Shown: positions 22,356-32,749 of the stretch, one piece after another
Numbering within the stretch: the stretch's first letter is position 1
Layout: the number at the start of each line of letters is the position of its first letter
Assembly (NCBI GenBank): GCA_015039315.1
Contig: WIDE01000064.1
Location: 19,548 to 72,771 of the forward strand
Direction: 5' to 3'
DNA: 53,224 nucleotides
From: Clavulina sp. PMI_390
Lineage: Eukaryota; Basidiomycota; Agaricomycetes; Cantharellales; Hydnaceae
The notes under the pieces: model-generated
Seen by the model: the letters and a program-made list of their open reading frames with translations, nothing else
The model's database searches: none
What the model was told of the DNA's origin: nothing
Position numbers and translations under genes: made by a program

Positions 22356-24617
22356 TTATCGAGAATAAGTCGCAATAAGTTTAGCTGCTTCGCGTAGCTG
22401 ATTGAAGATTTTTCCTTCGCGCCAGTAGAGCGCCATCCACTCATGCAGTTCTCGGTGTTTCCCAAGCTAAGGTAAACATGCGTGAGTTCCGCTTCGTAGA
22501 TGACATCTGAAGCGCAGTACATACCTCGGATTTGACTAGGCCCTCGACGCAGTGCAGAATGCCATCTCCGGGCTCAGGATGGTCTCGCTCCTGAAAGACG
22601 TGCCAGAGGAGAATAGCAAAATCATTTGGGAATTTCAGATCGCCGTTAGTGGACTCGTGGACTGCAGGAAGATCGCAAAGAATCTCGATGAATAGTTTCG
22701 CGTGAGAATAATAGAGGCTCTGCCACCAAAAGCTATCACGATCGTCCTGCTATCAAATTAGTGATATCAGCCTGAAATCCGACATAGAACAGGCCACTAC
22801 TAGGTCGTACTGAATGCTTTTCAAGTCGTTCCGCAACTTTGACGACAATCTGGTGGTCGTATAGAGTCGGTCGGTCAACCATGACTTGCATGATTAAAGC
22901 GTTTAAATCGCTGACTGTGGGTACAGGGCTCGGGGTTGGTGCCAACAGTTTGCATATCGCGTCGTATCTTGTAACGTAGACCAGTAGCCATTGCCGGAAG
23001 TCACGATGTTGACCAGACTAGGATCAAGTTCAGTCAAATAGAATTCGGTGATAATAACAGGCACACCTCAGAGTTGTGCAAGCGTTGAAGTGACTCCCAT
23101 ACTTCGACTGAGGGGCCATCAACAAGTCGCGGCACGTGTTTCTCCTGAAAAAAGGTGCTGAATCAAAATCACAGTGTCTGCAGATAGGTCCTCCCTATCA
23201 GATTGCGAAGCTTTCGAAATCTCATTTACTATCTCGTCGAAAAGCCGGGCCGAAGCCAAGTAGAGTGAGATCCACCAGAAGTAGTCGTGCTGAACCTCCT
23301 AGCGGATCAATCAGATAAGAAGCGTCAGTGTGCCATCATTCCACCAACATAAAAGACTACCGATCATACCGATGCTCTGGAAAGCTCATGTAATGCTTTC
23401 TGAACGGCGTCGAAGCTGGATGATATGATGTGCTGCTTGATAACTTTGATTGCCAGCTTCTGAAAGTCCTCAGTTGAAGCGGGAAGACTGTGCTTTTGAG
23501 CGAAGCCATGAAACGCAGGCGTGATGCTTATGGAAAATCTTCCTGAATTTGCTTTTACGATATTCTCATCGGCGATGGGGGCGTCAGCACTGTTGGCTGG
23601 AGTGGGGGACGTAGGGGAAGGCTTTGACCAGATTGAGCCCGAAGGCCCAGCTCATGACGCGATAGCCCTTAATGAAGGTGCTGGCGCGTTCAAAGTATCA
23701 GGAAGGATAGGATTGTTCGGCTGCCTCACGATATCTGGGGATGCGTCAGAGTCGGTACGACGTCTCTTCGAAGGACGCCCGTAATCGAGGGTTTCAACAG
23801 AAGTGCGTGGTTCTAGAACCTCCTCTGGTGAGATAATGTTAGAGGGGTCTAATAGTGGGATCTCGGGACTGGTATGTGTAGGTCGCCATCGAGTCGAGTC
23901 TATTCTCTCAAAGAGGTTTAACCTTCTGGCTTTTTCTGCCACTGCACCCGCGGATCGCCCTGGAAACTGAGAGTTCACAAGAAATTCAGCATGATGGACG
24001 CTATATCGCAAGGAGAGTGTAGAACGTAACTTGATCAATGTGCCGAGCAAAAAACCCGTAAGTACTGCACTGTTGGGTGCCATGGACCCCAGCAATTAAA
24101 CGAACGATGGTCGCCTCTTCTTCTTGGGTCCAGGCCTTAATATTCTCACACCGAGCGCCCTTCTTGCCACTTGCTTCCGAGCCCGCGTCTAAATCAGACA
24201 CGGAATCGAACAGAGAATCGAACGAGCTCGATGATCTCCTTGACGCTGGCTGATGAGGCGTCCATCTGCGCCCTGAGATCCTCTTCCGGTAGGTGTTTCG
24301 GCATCTGTCAGGGGTGTGATTCGGATGAAAGACATTGGGATGCTGCCAGGAGGGCGTTGGACATGCATGAACGTATGAGCTCTGATAGCTATAAGAAAGT
24401 TGACATACAGCATCGATCACTTCCTCCCACAGCTTCAGACTATTCGGCTTCCCCTCTCCATAGGTGTAAAGTAGAGTCAATTCCTCCTCAGTCCAGGGCG
24501 TGGGTGGTTTCGCCGCGAGTTGTGACTGATTGACAGGCGACGGTTCAGGTGAAGTGTCGGGAGCGCACTATTACGTTATGTACCTACCGAGCTCGAGGGA
24601 CTTTCTTCATCCATCAT
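22356..24617 (-). CDS. Myb/SANT-like DNA-binding protein, multi-exon
   Basis: Exon 1 24617-24588 encodes MMDEESPSSS. Exon 2 24525-24031 contains PWTEEELTLLYTYGEG...RNTYRKRISG, then a Ser-rich linker and IKAWTQEEEATIVRLIAG. Exon 3 starts at 23966 with FPGRSAGAVAEKARRL, which completes the second SANT-type helix set, and holds the basic PSKRRRTDS, a likely nuclear signal. Later exons (from 23298, 23090, 22990, 22740 and the last ending at 22356) encode repeated FWW(I/Q)SLY...A(R/K)LF(D/I)EI segments and a final LGKHRELHEWMALYWREG stretch. An in-frame TGA at 23654-23652 lies in exon 3; the same frame is open for another 90 codons. Either a 108-nt intron (GTGAGG after PDI to AAAG) removes it, or the gene is broken. 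Role inferred: chromatin or DNA binding; target unknown. Confidence 0.6.
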
Positions 24618-25205
24618 AGAAAGGGCTTTGGCGAGGGAAAACGCTGATAATTGTGGTGTGCAGCACCCAAAGCTTCAGCAAGAGTCAAGGGGCGCGCTTG
24701 GACTCCGACTTCCGGTCACCGACAGATTGAATAGTCGTCCACGACATAAACACTAAATTTCGCGCAGCTGAGTTCAGAGCTATTATTACTCACGCATCAA
24801 TCATTCGGTTTTGGATGAACGTGCCATCGGGACTTCCGTGTGCGACACCTGACGCAGTAGTAAGAGGTGAAGCGCCAATAGTTATAGTCAGAAATAAGGA
24901 AGATTTTGATGCCGATGATCCTCGCCGTCACTATAGTAGCGCGGTGTCAAGCAAAGTGTCAAGCAAAAAAAGACTGACATGTAGCGAAATAAGCAACGAG
25001 GCCCCAACAGCCAGATAGCATGAAGTGGAATTTCAATCATTAGGCTTTGGACAGATCTTGTATTTTCACGTGAGGGGTGAGCGCCTGTCAGTAGGAAGTT
25101 CCCAAAAGGCGGGACAGTCTGCGACCCACTGAACCGGTATGCACTGTTTTGCATGTTGGCAGTGGTGTTGATATAACCAAAGAGAGTTTGGGGACAGCGC
25201 CCATT
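24618..25205. other. Spacer upstream of the Myb-like gene
   Basis: About 590 bases with only short reading frames. Expected to include the promoter of the Myb-like gene. Nothing specific recognised. Confidence 0.35.
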
Positions 25206-25532
25206 TTATCCAGCTCCTAAAGGAGGAAAAACTACGTTGAAGGTCGAAGGGCTATTGAATGAGCAGCTAGTGATCCATATTGCTAGAATTGAATGGAATA
25301 AGGCGATCTGTTTGGTTTCAGCGATCCGATCATAGAAGGCTGGATGGAGTGGTTGTTGCTTATTTGGTTGGCTTCGGGGGCACGTGCCGCACTGACAGAC
25401 TGATTTGGCTTGAAAATTCAGGAGATTGAGTAAAAGCGGCCATTCATGCCTCTGGAGAAAGATATCGACAGCGTCTCGATAGGCCACGGTAACACCAATA
25501 TAGGAATCGCCTTCAGAATTTAAGTTAAGCAC
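25206..25532 (-). CDS. Possible small or partial gene, unknown
   Basis: A 108-codon open frame. It includes AYRDAVDIFLQRHEWPLLLNLLNFQ and a CQCGTC pair of cysteines. I recognise no family. It has no clear start context and could be an exon of a longer gene reaching upstream, or chance. No neighbouring exon could be joined with confidence. Confidence 0.2.
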   Translation of the reverse strand: MLNLNSEGDSYIGVTVAYRDAVDIFLQRHEWPLLLNLLNFQAKSVCQCGTCPRSQPNKQQPLHPAFYDRIAETKQIALFHSILAIWITSCSFNSPSTFNVVFPPLGAG

Positions 25533-25844
25533 TGCTACTGTATCCCTGAATCACAATGCGACTAGAAATTACTTCACTTACTGCCTCTTACCATCAACCG
25601 AGCTTATAAGCCAAAGTTTAGGATAGGCAGTACGGGACGTCCCTACTGTTGATAGATATCAATCGCGCGCACGACCTTCAACATGAAGCGGCACGGGTAA
25701 GCAGCCGCCTGCCGATTTGCGGTACTCGAAATATTAAATGGTAGGGCTGGAGAGGTTTAAGGTGCGCACTCCTTAGAAATCCCGCAAATACCAACATAGA
25801 TCAAAAAATGGGCACGTAGAAGGAATACCATTCCTACCCCTGCC

Positions 25845-26570
25845 TTAGATCTTCTCTTCAACAGTCTTAGGCTCGCCGTTCAGAATCACAGCTCCAGGAT
25901 CATTCTCGAGCACTGGTATCTCCTCAGTTGGTTCAGATTGGCCCGGGGCGTGAGCTGTTGCAGTTTGCGTCTGATATGCCACGACGGCTATTGCAGACCA
26001 AGTCTGGGCTTCTAAGTCTCCCTGTCTCGTCCCGTAGGTAACGGCTGGAGCGGGCACTGCGGGCAATGCAGCGGCTGCGACTGCAGGGAGTCTCATCAGC
26101 GTCCTGTTTGACTCGAGTAGCTCCTCTCTTCGTCTTCTTCTTTCCTCCACGCGATGACGATGCCTCGCGTCAAATGGTCCAAGCAACAACGCGGCGATGA
26201 ACAGAATGGGAAATATGCCTAATATCATGCATACGCCTCCCCAGATAGGCCAGGCCCATCTTATGGATGGCTTCATTCTTCCCCCAAAGAAGAAGTACTG
26301 AGTATAGGGAGGACGCTAATGTCAGAGAGGTGATCTATTGTGTGTAGGTACGGGGCGAATATCAAAGCCGCATGTATCCCACATGTTGTGTCCATGATTA
26401 TTGCGAAAACTTACCAGGCAACCCGCCAAAAACATTAGAAATCCTCCCATACCGAAGACCCACAAGACGACATAGAGCACGACAGTGAGGGTCTTATCCG
26501 CCCAATTTGTTCCGTCAGCAGCGAATGGATCGTCTACTCTTCTCCTCCGACTAAGTAAAGGGATCTGCAT
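25845..26570 (-). CDS. Small two-pass membrane protein, unknown
   Basis: Two exons: 26570-26415 and 26297-25845, phase 0, 202 residues. Start MQIPLLSRRRRVDDPF; an upstream in-frame ATG at 26645 would add 25 residues. Exon 1 carries a hydrophobic segment (LTVVLYVVLWVFGMGGFLMFLAGC) ending at the splice site. Exon 2 opens YFFFGGRMKPSIRWAWPIWGG and has a second one (VCMILGIFPILFIAALLL) followed by the strongly basic RHRHRVEERRRRREEL, probably cytosolic. The tail is Ala/Pro-rich, then acidic. No enzymatic motif seen. Likely an integral membrane protein of unknown role; the arginine-rich juxtamembrane stretch would favour an inside-positive topology. Confidence 0.65.
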
Positions 26571-26943
26571 CGACTCTCTGCCGTTCAGGGTTTGACAGGC
26601 GAAGGGGTATGAGCAGGATGGGAGGTGGCAAAGACTACGAGACAAGAGAGTGGTGGGTGGATTCTGAATCGTGGGTACAAACTCTCAAGTGATTCATTCA
26701 CGAGATTAGGCTGAATTGGAGGTCAGGTGTTGTAATAGCTGTGCAATTCAATTCAAGATCAAGCATCTGCCGATGGTTCTTCTGTATGCAACACAGCCAT
26801 GGAGTCAATCTGATGTTATTTTCCTTTCAGTATAGAGGTATGGAATATTAGGGGCGTCATATTACAACAGCAATGATGGGTTGAGTTTGCAGCTGAAGGG
26901 CTCGTCCCACGCCTAACGGACTGCGCAAAGCTTTTCCCTCTAC
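26571..26943. other. Spacer between membrane protein gene and SRP68
   Basis: Contains the 5' flank of the membrane protein gene and the 3' flank of SRP68. Nothing else recognised. Confidence 0.4.
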
Positions 26944-29359
26944 TCACTTTTTGCCCCACCACCCTCCCAGAATCCCGCTCAAGCCTCCGGTCAAACCACC
27001 TCCACTCGACACAATCTTCGGCTCGGGGACCGGCTCCGGTCCAGGGACCTGGTCCTCCACCTTTGCACGCCTCTTCCCCCCACCGCCTTCACCCGGAAGG
27101 CTAGGGTTCTTCGAAGCTACTGGCGACGGCGGAGCATTTGGCTTGGCCTTACTGATGACGGGAGACGGCGGACCACTCGGTGCAGCTGAACCAGGCACAC
27201 TCTTTCCAGCACGCGCGAGCAGGCGATCTTGTGGGAGCTCGATGTAGTTGAATGCGACGTCCAAGAAGCTTGGCTTCTTGAACTTGGCGTCCGCCTCGGG
27301 GGTACCGGGGATAGCCCCACCATTCAGAGTATACCATGCCATCTTCATTTTTTGTTCTTCTTTCGCGAGAGATTCCTCGAAGGCTGTGAGGGTGTCAGCG
27401 GTGATTGGATAGTGGGATTCCTCAGGCGAGGTAGTTGATGATGAGAAAGTCGTGGTAGTAGAGATGATTGACCGCGCCTCGCGAAGATAGAGCGATGCCT
27501 TTGCCGTGAGGGATAGCGCCTCGGCGTATCGTGTTAGGGTAGCATATGTACGCGCCAAGTGGAAGACACTATAGCGTGGAACAATCCATCAGTTGACTCG
27601 GCGATAGGAGGGCATGAAGTGTTGTATGATGATTCTAGAAAGAAAGGGGTAAGAAACGTACCGTTTCGCACGGGAGAACGCGAGTCGTCCTTCAACGCTC
27701 GGGACCAACTCAACGCTCTCATCAACGACGCTTAAGTTCCGCATCTGCTCAAGACTCTGCAGGATAGCATCGTAGAGCTTGACCAAGCCCGGGTTGATCC
27801 TAGGGTCTTCCTGCTGCTCTTTTCCTTTCCCTGTGGCGGGCGACTTAGTTTGAGGAGTAGGTGTTGCAAGAAGTGAGTCAACGAGCAGGAGATCACGCTC
27901 AATACGCCTGGCGAGGAGACGATAAGATGTGTATGCGAGGACGAAGTGAATATCGCGAGCGGGCCCTCCTTGAGCTCCAGGAGCAGGCGCCTGAGACTCG
28001 GATGAGCCGGAGAGCTATGGTAGTGTTATCGCGATGAAGTTACACATTAGGAACAAAGTCCTATCAGTATATATAGTTAAAATACAGATGATTCTATAGC
28101 GACGTACCTCTTTCGCCTCAGCCAAAGTCTGCGCGACGCTCTCTGCGTCTGCCAACGCCAGCAATACGGCATCATACGAAGCAACCTTGCTTCTCGCGCC
28201 TTTCCCTCCTTTGCTCTTCGGGGCATCACCGCTTTCCTCGCCCTTCACCAGGACATCTTCGGCAGCTTGAACCTTCAAAAACGCATCAACCAACTCGGGG
28301 ACGCGGATCGGGACCGGCGCGCCCTCCCACTGCACCTCGCGGAGCATGCCACGGCGCTGCGAAGAGCCCGCCTCGCTCGCTCGCTCCTTCCTCATCCCTT
28401 CAAGGAGGTCGTTGAAGTTTGGCACATGCTCCTTCAGAAGCGCGGAAGAAGCCGCGTCCTTGCCTGCAGCTCCGAGCACAACAGCTTGGACGACTGCGCC
28501 GGTGTCGTATGCGTTCTTGACACCAAGGGAATGAGCGGCGTACCGAATCTGCGGAGCGATCTCGTCTGCGAACGTCCCATAGAGAGCTTCTTCTCGAGAA
28601 GAGTTGGGGTTCTCGTTAAGGGCAGCTGGAGAGAGGAGGTATGCTGCGAGAGCTAGGAGAGGGAGGGCCTCTGCAAATGCATCGCGCCGGAGATAGAAGC
28701 GACCTTGAAGGGTGAGGTGATAGGCGTGGATCTCAAGGAGTGTCGTAGGGGAGATGTTTTTGGTCGTGGAAAGGATGGAACGTGCTTGGGAGAGCAGCGT
28801 CGACGAGTGCGAGACGGCACGCCGGAAGCGGGCCGTGCTAGCGTGTCTTAGAGCACCATTGCCTTCTTCAGAGATGTCTGGAGCGGACGAGATTTCATGC
28901 GAGTGGGTCCATGCGCGTTCCGCTTCGAAAAGGGATAGCTGAAGACTAGATTGTGGAGAGGAGGAAAGTGAGATGTCGTTCGATGGGGGGTAGGAGGGAT
29001 CGATTGAACGTACTGCTCATTAGTAAGAGCTTCTGCGCTCACAGGAGCCACCTTTTTGAACTCGCGACCTTTGCCATGGGTCAGCTTGAGCTTCTGGCGA
29101 AGGCGTTGGACTTTATGGGAGCAATGAGCACTGGAAGCGATGACGCTTTAGAAGTAGCACTAGGCGAGATAGTTAGTAGTATGACTCACTGATACTTTGC
29201 ATATTCGTTTGACCTCAGTCCATACCCGTTCCGCTCCTCATTGATCAGAGCAAGGACTAGATTCACACACCGATAAAAGACATGGTCAGATATTTCCTCA
29301 CAAGCTCATTCGAGTTACATATAGACTTTACCTTTCAGATTGACCTCTTGAGCCGCCAT
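26944..29359 (-). CDS. SRP68: Signal recognition particle subunit SRP68
   Basis: Core subunit of the cytosolic signal recognition particle; it binds SRP RNA and SRP72 and helps target ribosomes with signal sequences to the ER. Exon 1 29359-29332 encodes MAAQEVNLK. Exon 2 from 29256 gives VLALINEERNGYGLRSNEYAKYH, the expected SRP68 N-terminus, followed by the basic KVQRLRQKLKLTHGKGREF RNA-binding region. A long middle exon (about 28925-28110) has tetratricopeptide-like helices and a Gly/Lys linker (KSKGGKGARSK). The last exon contains KPSFLDVAFNYIELP, equivalent to the PLFFDLALNHV C-terminal signature of animal SRP68, and ends with a Pro/Gly-rich tail GGWWGKK. At least five exons. Divergent from GET3. 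Confidence 0.88.
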
Positions 29360-29635
29360 TTCGCACTATCCGCTCGATGCGAAACGTGGCCGATCGTTCT
29401 CCAACGTTCGAGCAAGGCCTCGTCAGAACGAACTGAATGGGGAACCAAGCAGAGTGTCACAGTGACAACGTGTGACTGGCGATTCCATTTCCCCTCGACT
29501 CGCGTTGCTTGCTGCGATCGTCTCTGTTTAGAGTTGATATAAAGCTCTAGAATTACACTTGACTCAAGGTCCCTGAAATATCTACCGTCTCAACCCCCGC
29601 CGGCTCCACCAAGATCAAAATCTCTTGTTCGTAAG
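29360..29635. promoter_or_regulatory. Divergent promoter of SRP68 and GET3
   Basis: The two start codons are 276 bases apart on opposite strands, so the region must hold both promoters and 5' leaders. No TATA box is obvious; GTGTCACAGTGACAACGTGTGAC (29454-29476) contains a short palindrome-like GTCACAGTGAC. Confidence 0.55.
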
Positions 29636-31371
29636 ATGGCTGAAACGCTTCCCCCAACGCTACAGAATGTGCTAGACCAGACAAGTCTAAAGTGGATCTT
29701 CTGCGGTGCGGCAGTATCATTATAAAATCTTCCCGATATGTGCTCATGTGTGGTCTCTTGAATGACGCCGAACGATGTTGCAGGTGGAAAGGGCGGTGTT
29801 GGTACGTGTCGTAGATTCTGACTAACGAACCACTGGTCTGAGGATCGAGTCTGTCAAAACTTATAATGGTTGATAAATATAGGGAAGACTACAACCTCGT
29901 GCTCTTTAGCTATCCAATTAGCCAAAGTTCGCCAATCAGTTCTGCTCATCGTAAGTAAGGTTCTCGCAGATGACAATCCTCGGTTCCAGGGGCTGAACTG
30001 CGCTAACCTTGAACCTTTCTTTGGACATCTCCCCTCGGATACTGCCCTCACTATTCTTTCGTAATGGGATATCGACTGAATAATCCCCTTCCAATCGATT
30101 CGGGCCACTCACCCACCAGTCGACCGATCCAGCCCATAACTTGTCCGATGCCTTTGGCCAAAAGTTCAACAAAGAAGCAACACTCGTGAACGGCTTTACG
30201 AACCTGTATGCTATGGAGATCGACCCAACAGGCAGTATCCAGGAGATGATCGATAATGGTATTGTCCTTTCATCCTCCTTGACCGAATATTGCCAAAGAG
30301 CTCATGCCCGCGTCTTTTGTGACTCATCTTAGCGGATGAAAGCGGAAACGGTGCGATGGGTGGGATGATGCAGGATTTGGCGTTCGCAATTCCTGGTGTC
30401 GATGAAGCTATGGGTTTCGCAGAGATCATGAAGTACGTTCTTTCTCTTCCTTGCACCAGTTGGTATCAGCGTAGATCATTTTTTATCATGTTGTTGTCGA
30501 TCATCCTTTCATATTCAATGGAAGCCTATCCTTTCATCAAATCAGCTAACACCGAACTCCTGCACTACTTAGGCATGTCAAGTCAATGGAATACAGCGTC
30601 ATCGTTTTCGATACTGCGCCAACCGGGCATACCCTCCGATTCCTCTCGTTCCCGACCGTGCTAGAGAAGGCACTAGGGAAGATCAGCCAGCTAGGCGGGC
30701 GTTTCGGAGGGCTCATTTCACAGGTGCGATGCTTCATTTTCTTACCTGCGCGATATATGTTCTTTTAGCTGACTCCAGAATGGATATGGGTAGATGTCAA
30801 CGATGATGGGCGCACCTGCTGGTGGGCAGGAGGACATGTTTGCACGGTTGGAACAGATGCGTGCGGTTATTACTGAAGTGAACACACAATTCAAGGACCC
30901 CGTACGTCTTCGTTTCCCTGTCCCTTTGTTCTCCTACTTCGGCTCAGTGGGATTGGCGATTTGTTTGATAGGAAAAAACAACGTTCGTGTGTGTTTGCAT
31001 TTCCGAATTCTTAAGCTTGTACGAGACGGAGCGGCTAGTGCAAGAGCTCACATCATATGAGATTGACACGCATAACATCGTCGTGAACCAGTTGTTGTTC
31101 CCCGGAGCCGGTGAGTTGGCCGAGATGCCGTGTCTCGTAACCTCCCTCGCTCACGAATGATTTGCCATCACCGTTGCATGCAGCTTCGACCTGCGAACAT
31201 TGCAATGTGCGGTTCAAGATGCAGCAAAAGTACCTGGGTGAAGCGCACGAGCTGTATGATGAGTTCTTCCATATTGTCCAGCTGCCGCTGTTGACGGAGG
31301 AGGTGCGCGGGCCGGAGAAGCTCAAGACGTTTAGCGAGATGCTTGTCAAGCCATACGTGCCGCCGAATTAA
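29636..31371 (+). CDS. GET3: ATPase GET3 (tail-anchored protein targeting factor)
   Basis: Cytosolic homodimeric ATPase that captures tail-anchored membrane proteins and delivers them to the GET1/GET2 receptor of the ER. Nine exons: 29636-29705, 29784-29801, 29883-29950, 30120-30258, 30333-30432, 30573-30723, 30794-30901, 30972-31110, 31184-31371; 326 residues, all phases closing. The Walker A/deviant P-loop GGKGGVGKTT is built across three exons (exon 2 is only 18 nt). Then [11 protein letters not shown] (switch I), [19 protein letters not shown] (switch II region), the Met/Gly-rich [11 protein letters not shown] segment of the client groove, NQLLFPGA, and CEHC, the zinc-binding cysteine pair that joins the dimer. 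Length is normal for the family. Confidence 0.93.
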
Positions 31372-32749
31372 GGAGGTATGGTTTGGATTTGCGATCGCGA
31401 GGATATGCACGGGCTGTGCGCATGTACACGTACACGTACGCGCTGATGCTCAAAACGTGTACCCAATCCAATAGGAGACAAATTTGTTTCACTGCTCCCC
31501 GTATGGAAGCGCGCAGTCTGATGTTTTCGAGTCATTCTGGGGGATTGATCTCCCGTTTAAGTTTACTTTGTGCGAGGAGCACTTAGTGGCTGGCTGCTAT
31601 CGGAGGGACTCGGGTTGTCGTAAAATTTGACGCCGGCGATTACGTGACCTATTGAGAAGGGAGGCCTGGAGTGACGTCACTGAGATGATCACTCTCCTTC
31701 GACGAGCCAAAATAAGCGCCAGAGTCATACAACCCAACATTCATCGCCGAGCGCGACGTTGATCGCGGCTGATCCCGCGCTCTTCCTGGTATATACACGA
31801 TAAGACCAGAAGCGGACCCGTAGAAAGAGTCTAGACTTCGGGCTTTTCTCGAAGGAGATCTGCCCTCCAAGCTGTGGAGTGCAAGTCGTTTGTTTGTTTT
31901 GCATATTTGGGTGACACGTGAGTCGGCCCCGGATCTCCATGATGACCCCAACAACAACAATACCAACTGCTTCCAGTGACATCATCATCCCATAGTGTTT
32001 CTCATATTCTGTTTATCCCCTCACTTCCCCCTGGAATCCGGCATCGGCCTAAGCATACATAGAATCTCTTGCAGGCCAGCAAAACTTTCTGGGTGCCGTT
32101 ACTAATTCTGTGCTTGGCAAAGCAACAGTCCACACACGAGTACTCGCGCTGTCACCTTGCTCTCTCTATCTCTATCTCTTTCTGTCGCCGACGACGACAT
32201 CGCCGTCACCCTTCGTCATCTGTTTCGGGCTGTGGTGCCTTGCTTTCGGTTGGCACGCACATCCGCGCCCTGACGCTGCTCTTCTTTCTTCCCTCTCCTT
32301 TTACGGCCCCCTGTCCTCTGTCTGCTGCTGTCTGCTGCCTGCTGTCTCCGCCTCAGTCGAGACGTGTGTAGATCTTAACTCGTCAGTCAGCTCCATCTGA
32401 CATCTCCCAGCTCTACGGTTCCCTCTGTTCTTCGGTTCCTCCAACGATTAGCGGGCATCCTTGCTATCACTGGTACTGTGGCATTACTCAATCAAGAATC
32501 AGTTTCCGAATTTACAAAGGTGTGTGTCCATGTGATACAGCATTAGACCAATCCATCAGGCACGATCTATCCTTCCCTCCACATCATTAACATTGACACA
32601 TCTGCACGATACCAGCTAGTTCTACTATCACTGACATCGTCATCACCATCATCATCATCATCACCACTACTACTATAGTTCACTACTAAACGAGCCCAAT
32701 CATCTCTACTCGCTCGCACTTTCGGCGCACACCCGAAAATTCGACATTC
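31372..32749. other. Long 5' region of the tyrosine phosphatase gene
   Basis: About 1.4 kb between GET3 and the phosphatase start. Pyrimidine-rich from about 32140 (repeated CTCTATCTCTATCTC and TGTCTGCTGC), then a CAT/CAC run at 32639-32668 close to the coding start. This looks like a promoter plus a long, possibly intron-containing, leader. The small reading frames here (such as 32069-32400) lack coding support. Confidence 0.5.
32639..32668. repeat. CAT/CAC trinucleotide run in 5' leader
   Basis: Imperfect run of CAT and CAC triplets about 90 bases upstream of the phosphatase ATG; untranslated by my start choice. Confidence 0.8.

Noticed and set aside
31649..31966. Minus-strand reading frame of 105 codons downstream of GET3
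   Set aside because: No conserved motif, composition like neighbouring noncoding DNA, and two overlapping frames equally open.
32069..32400. Two plus-strand frames in the pyrimidine-rich leader of the phosphatase
   Set aside because: Repetitive Ser/Pro/Leu sequence produced by low-complexity CT-rich DNA; no start or splice support.
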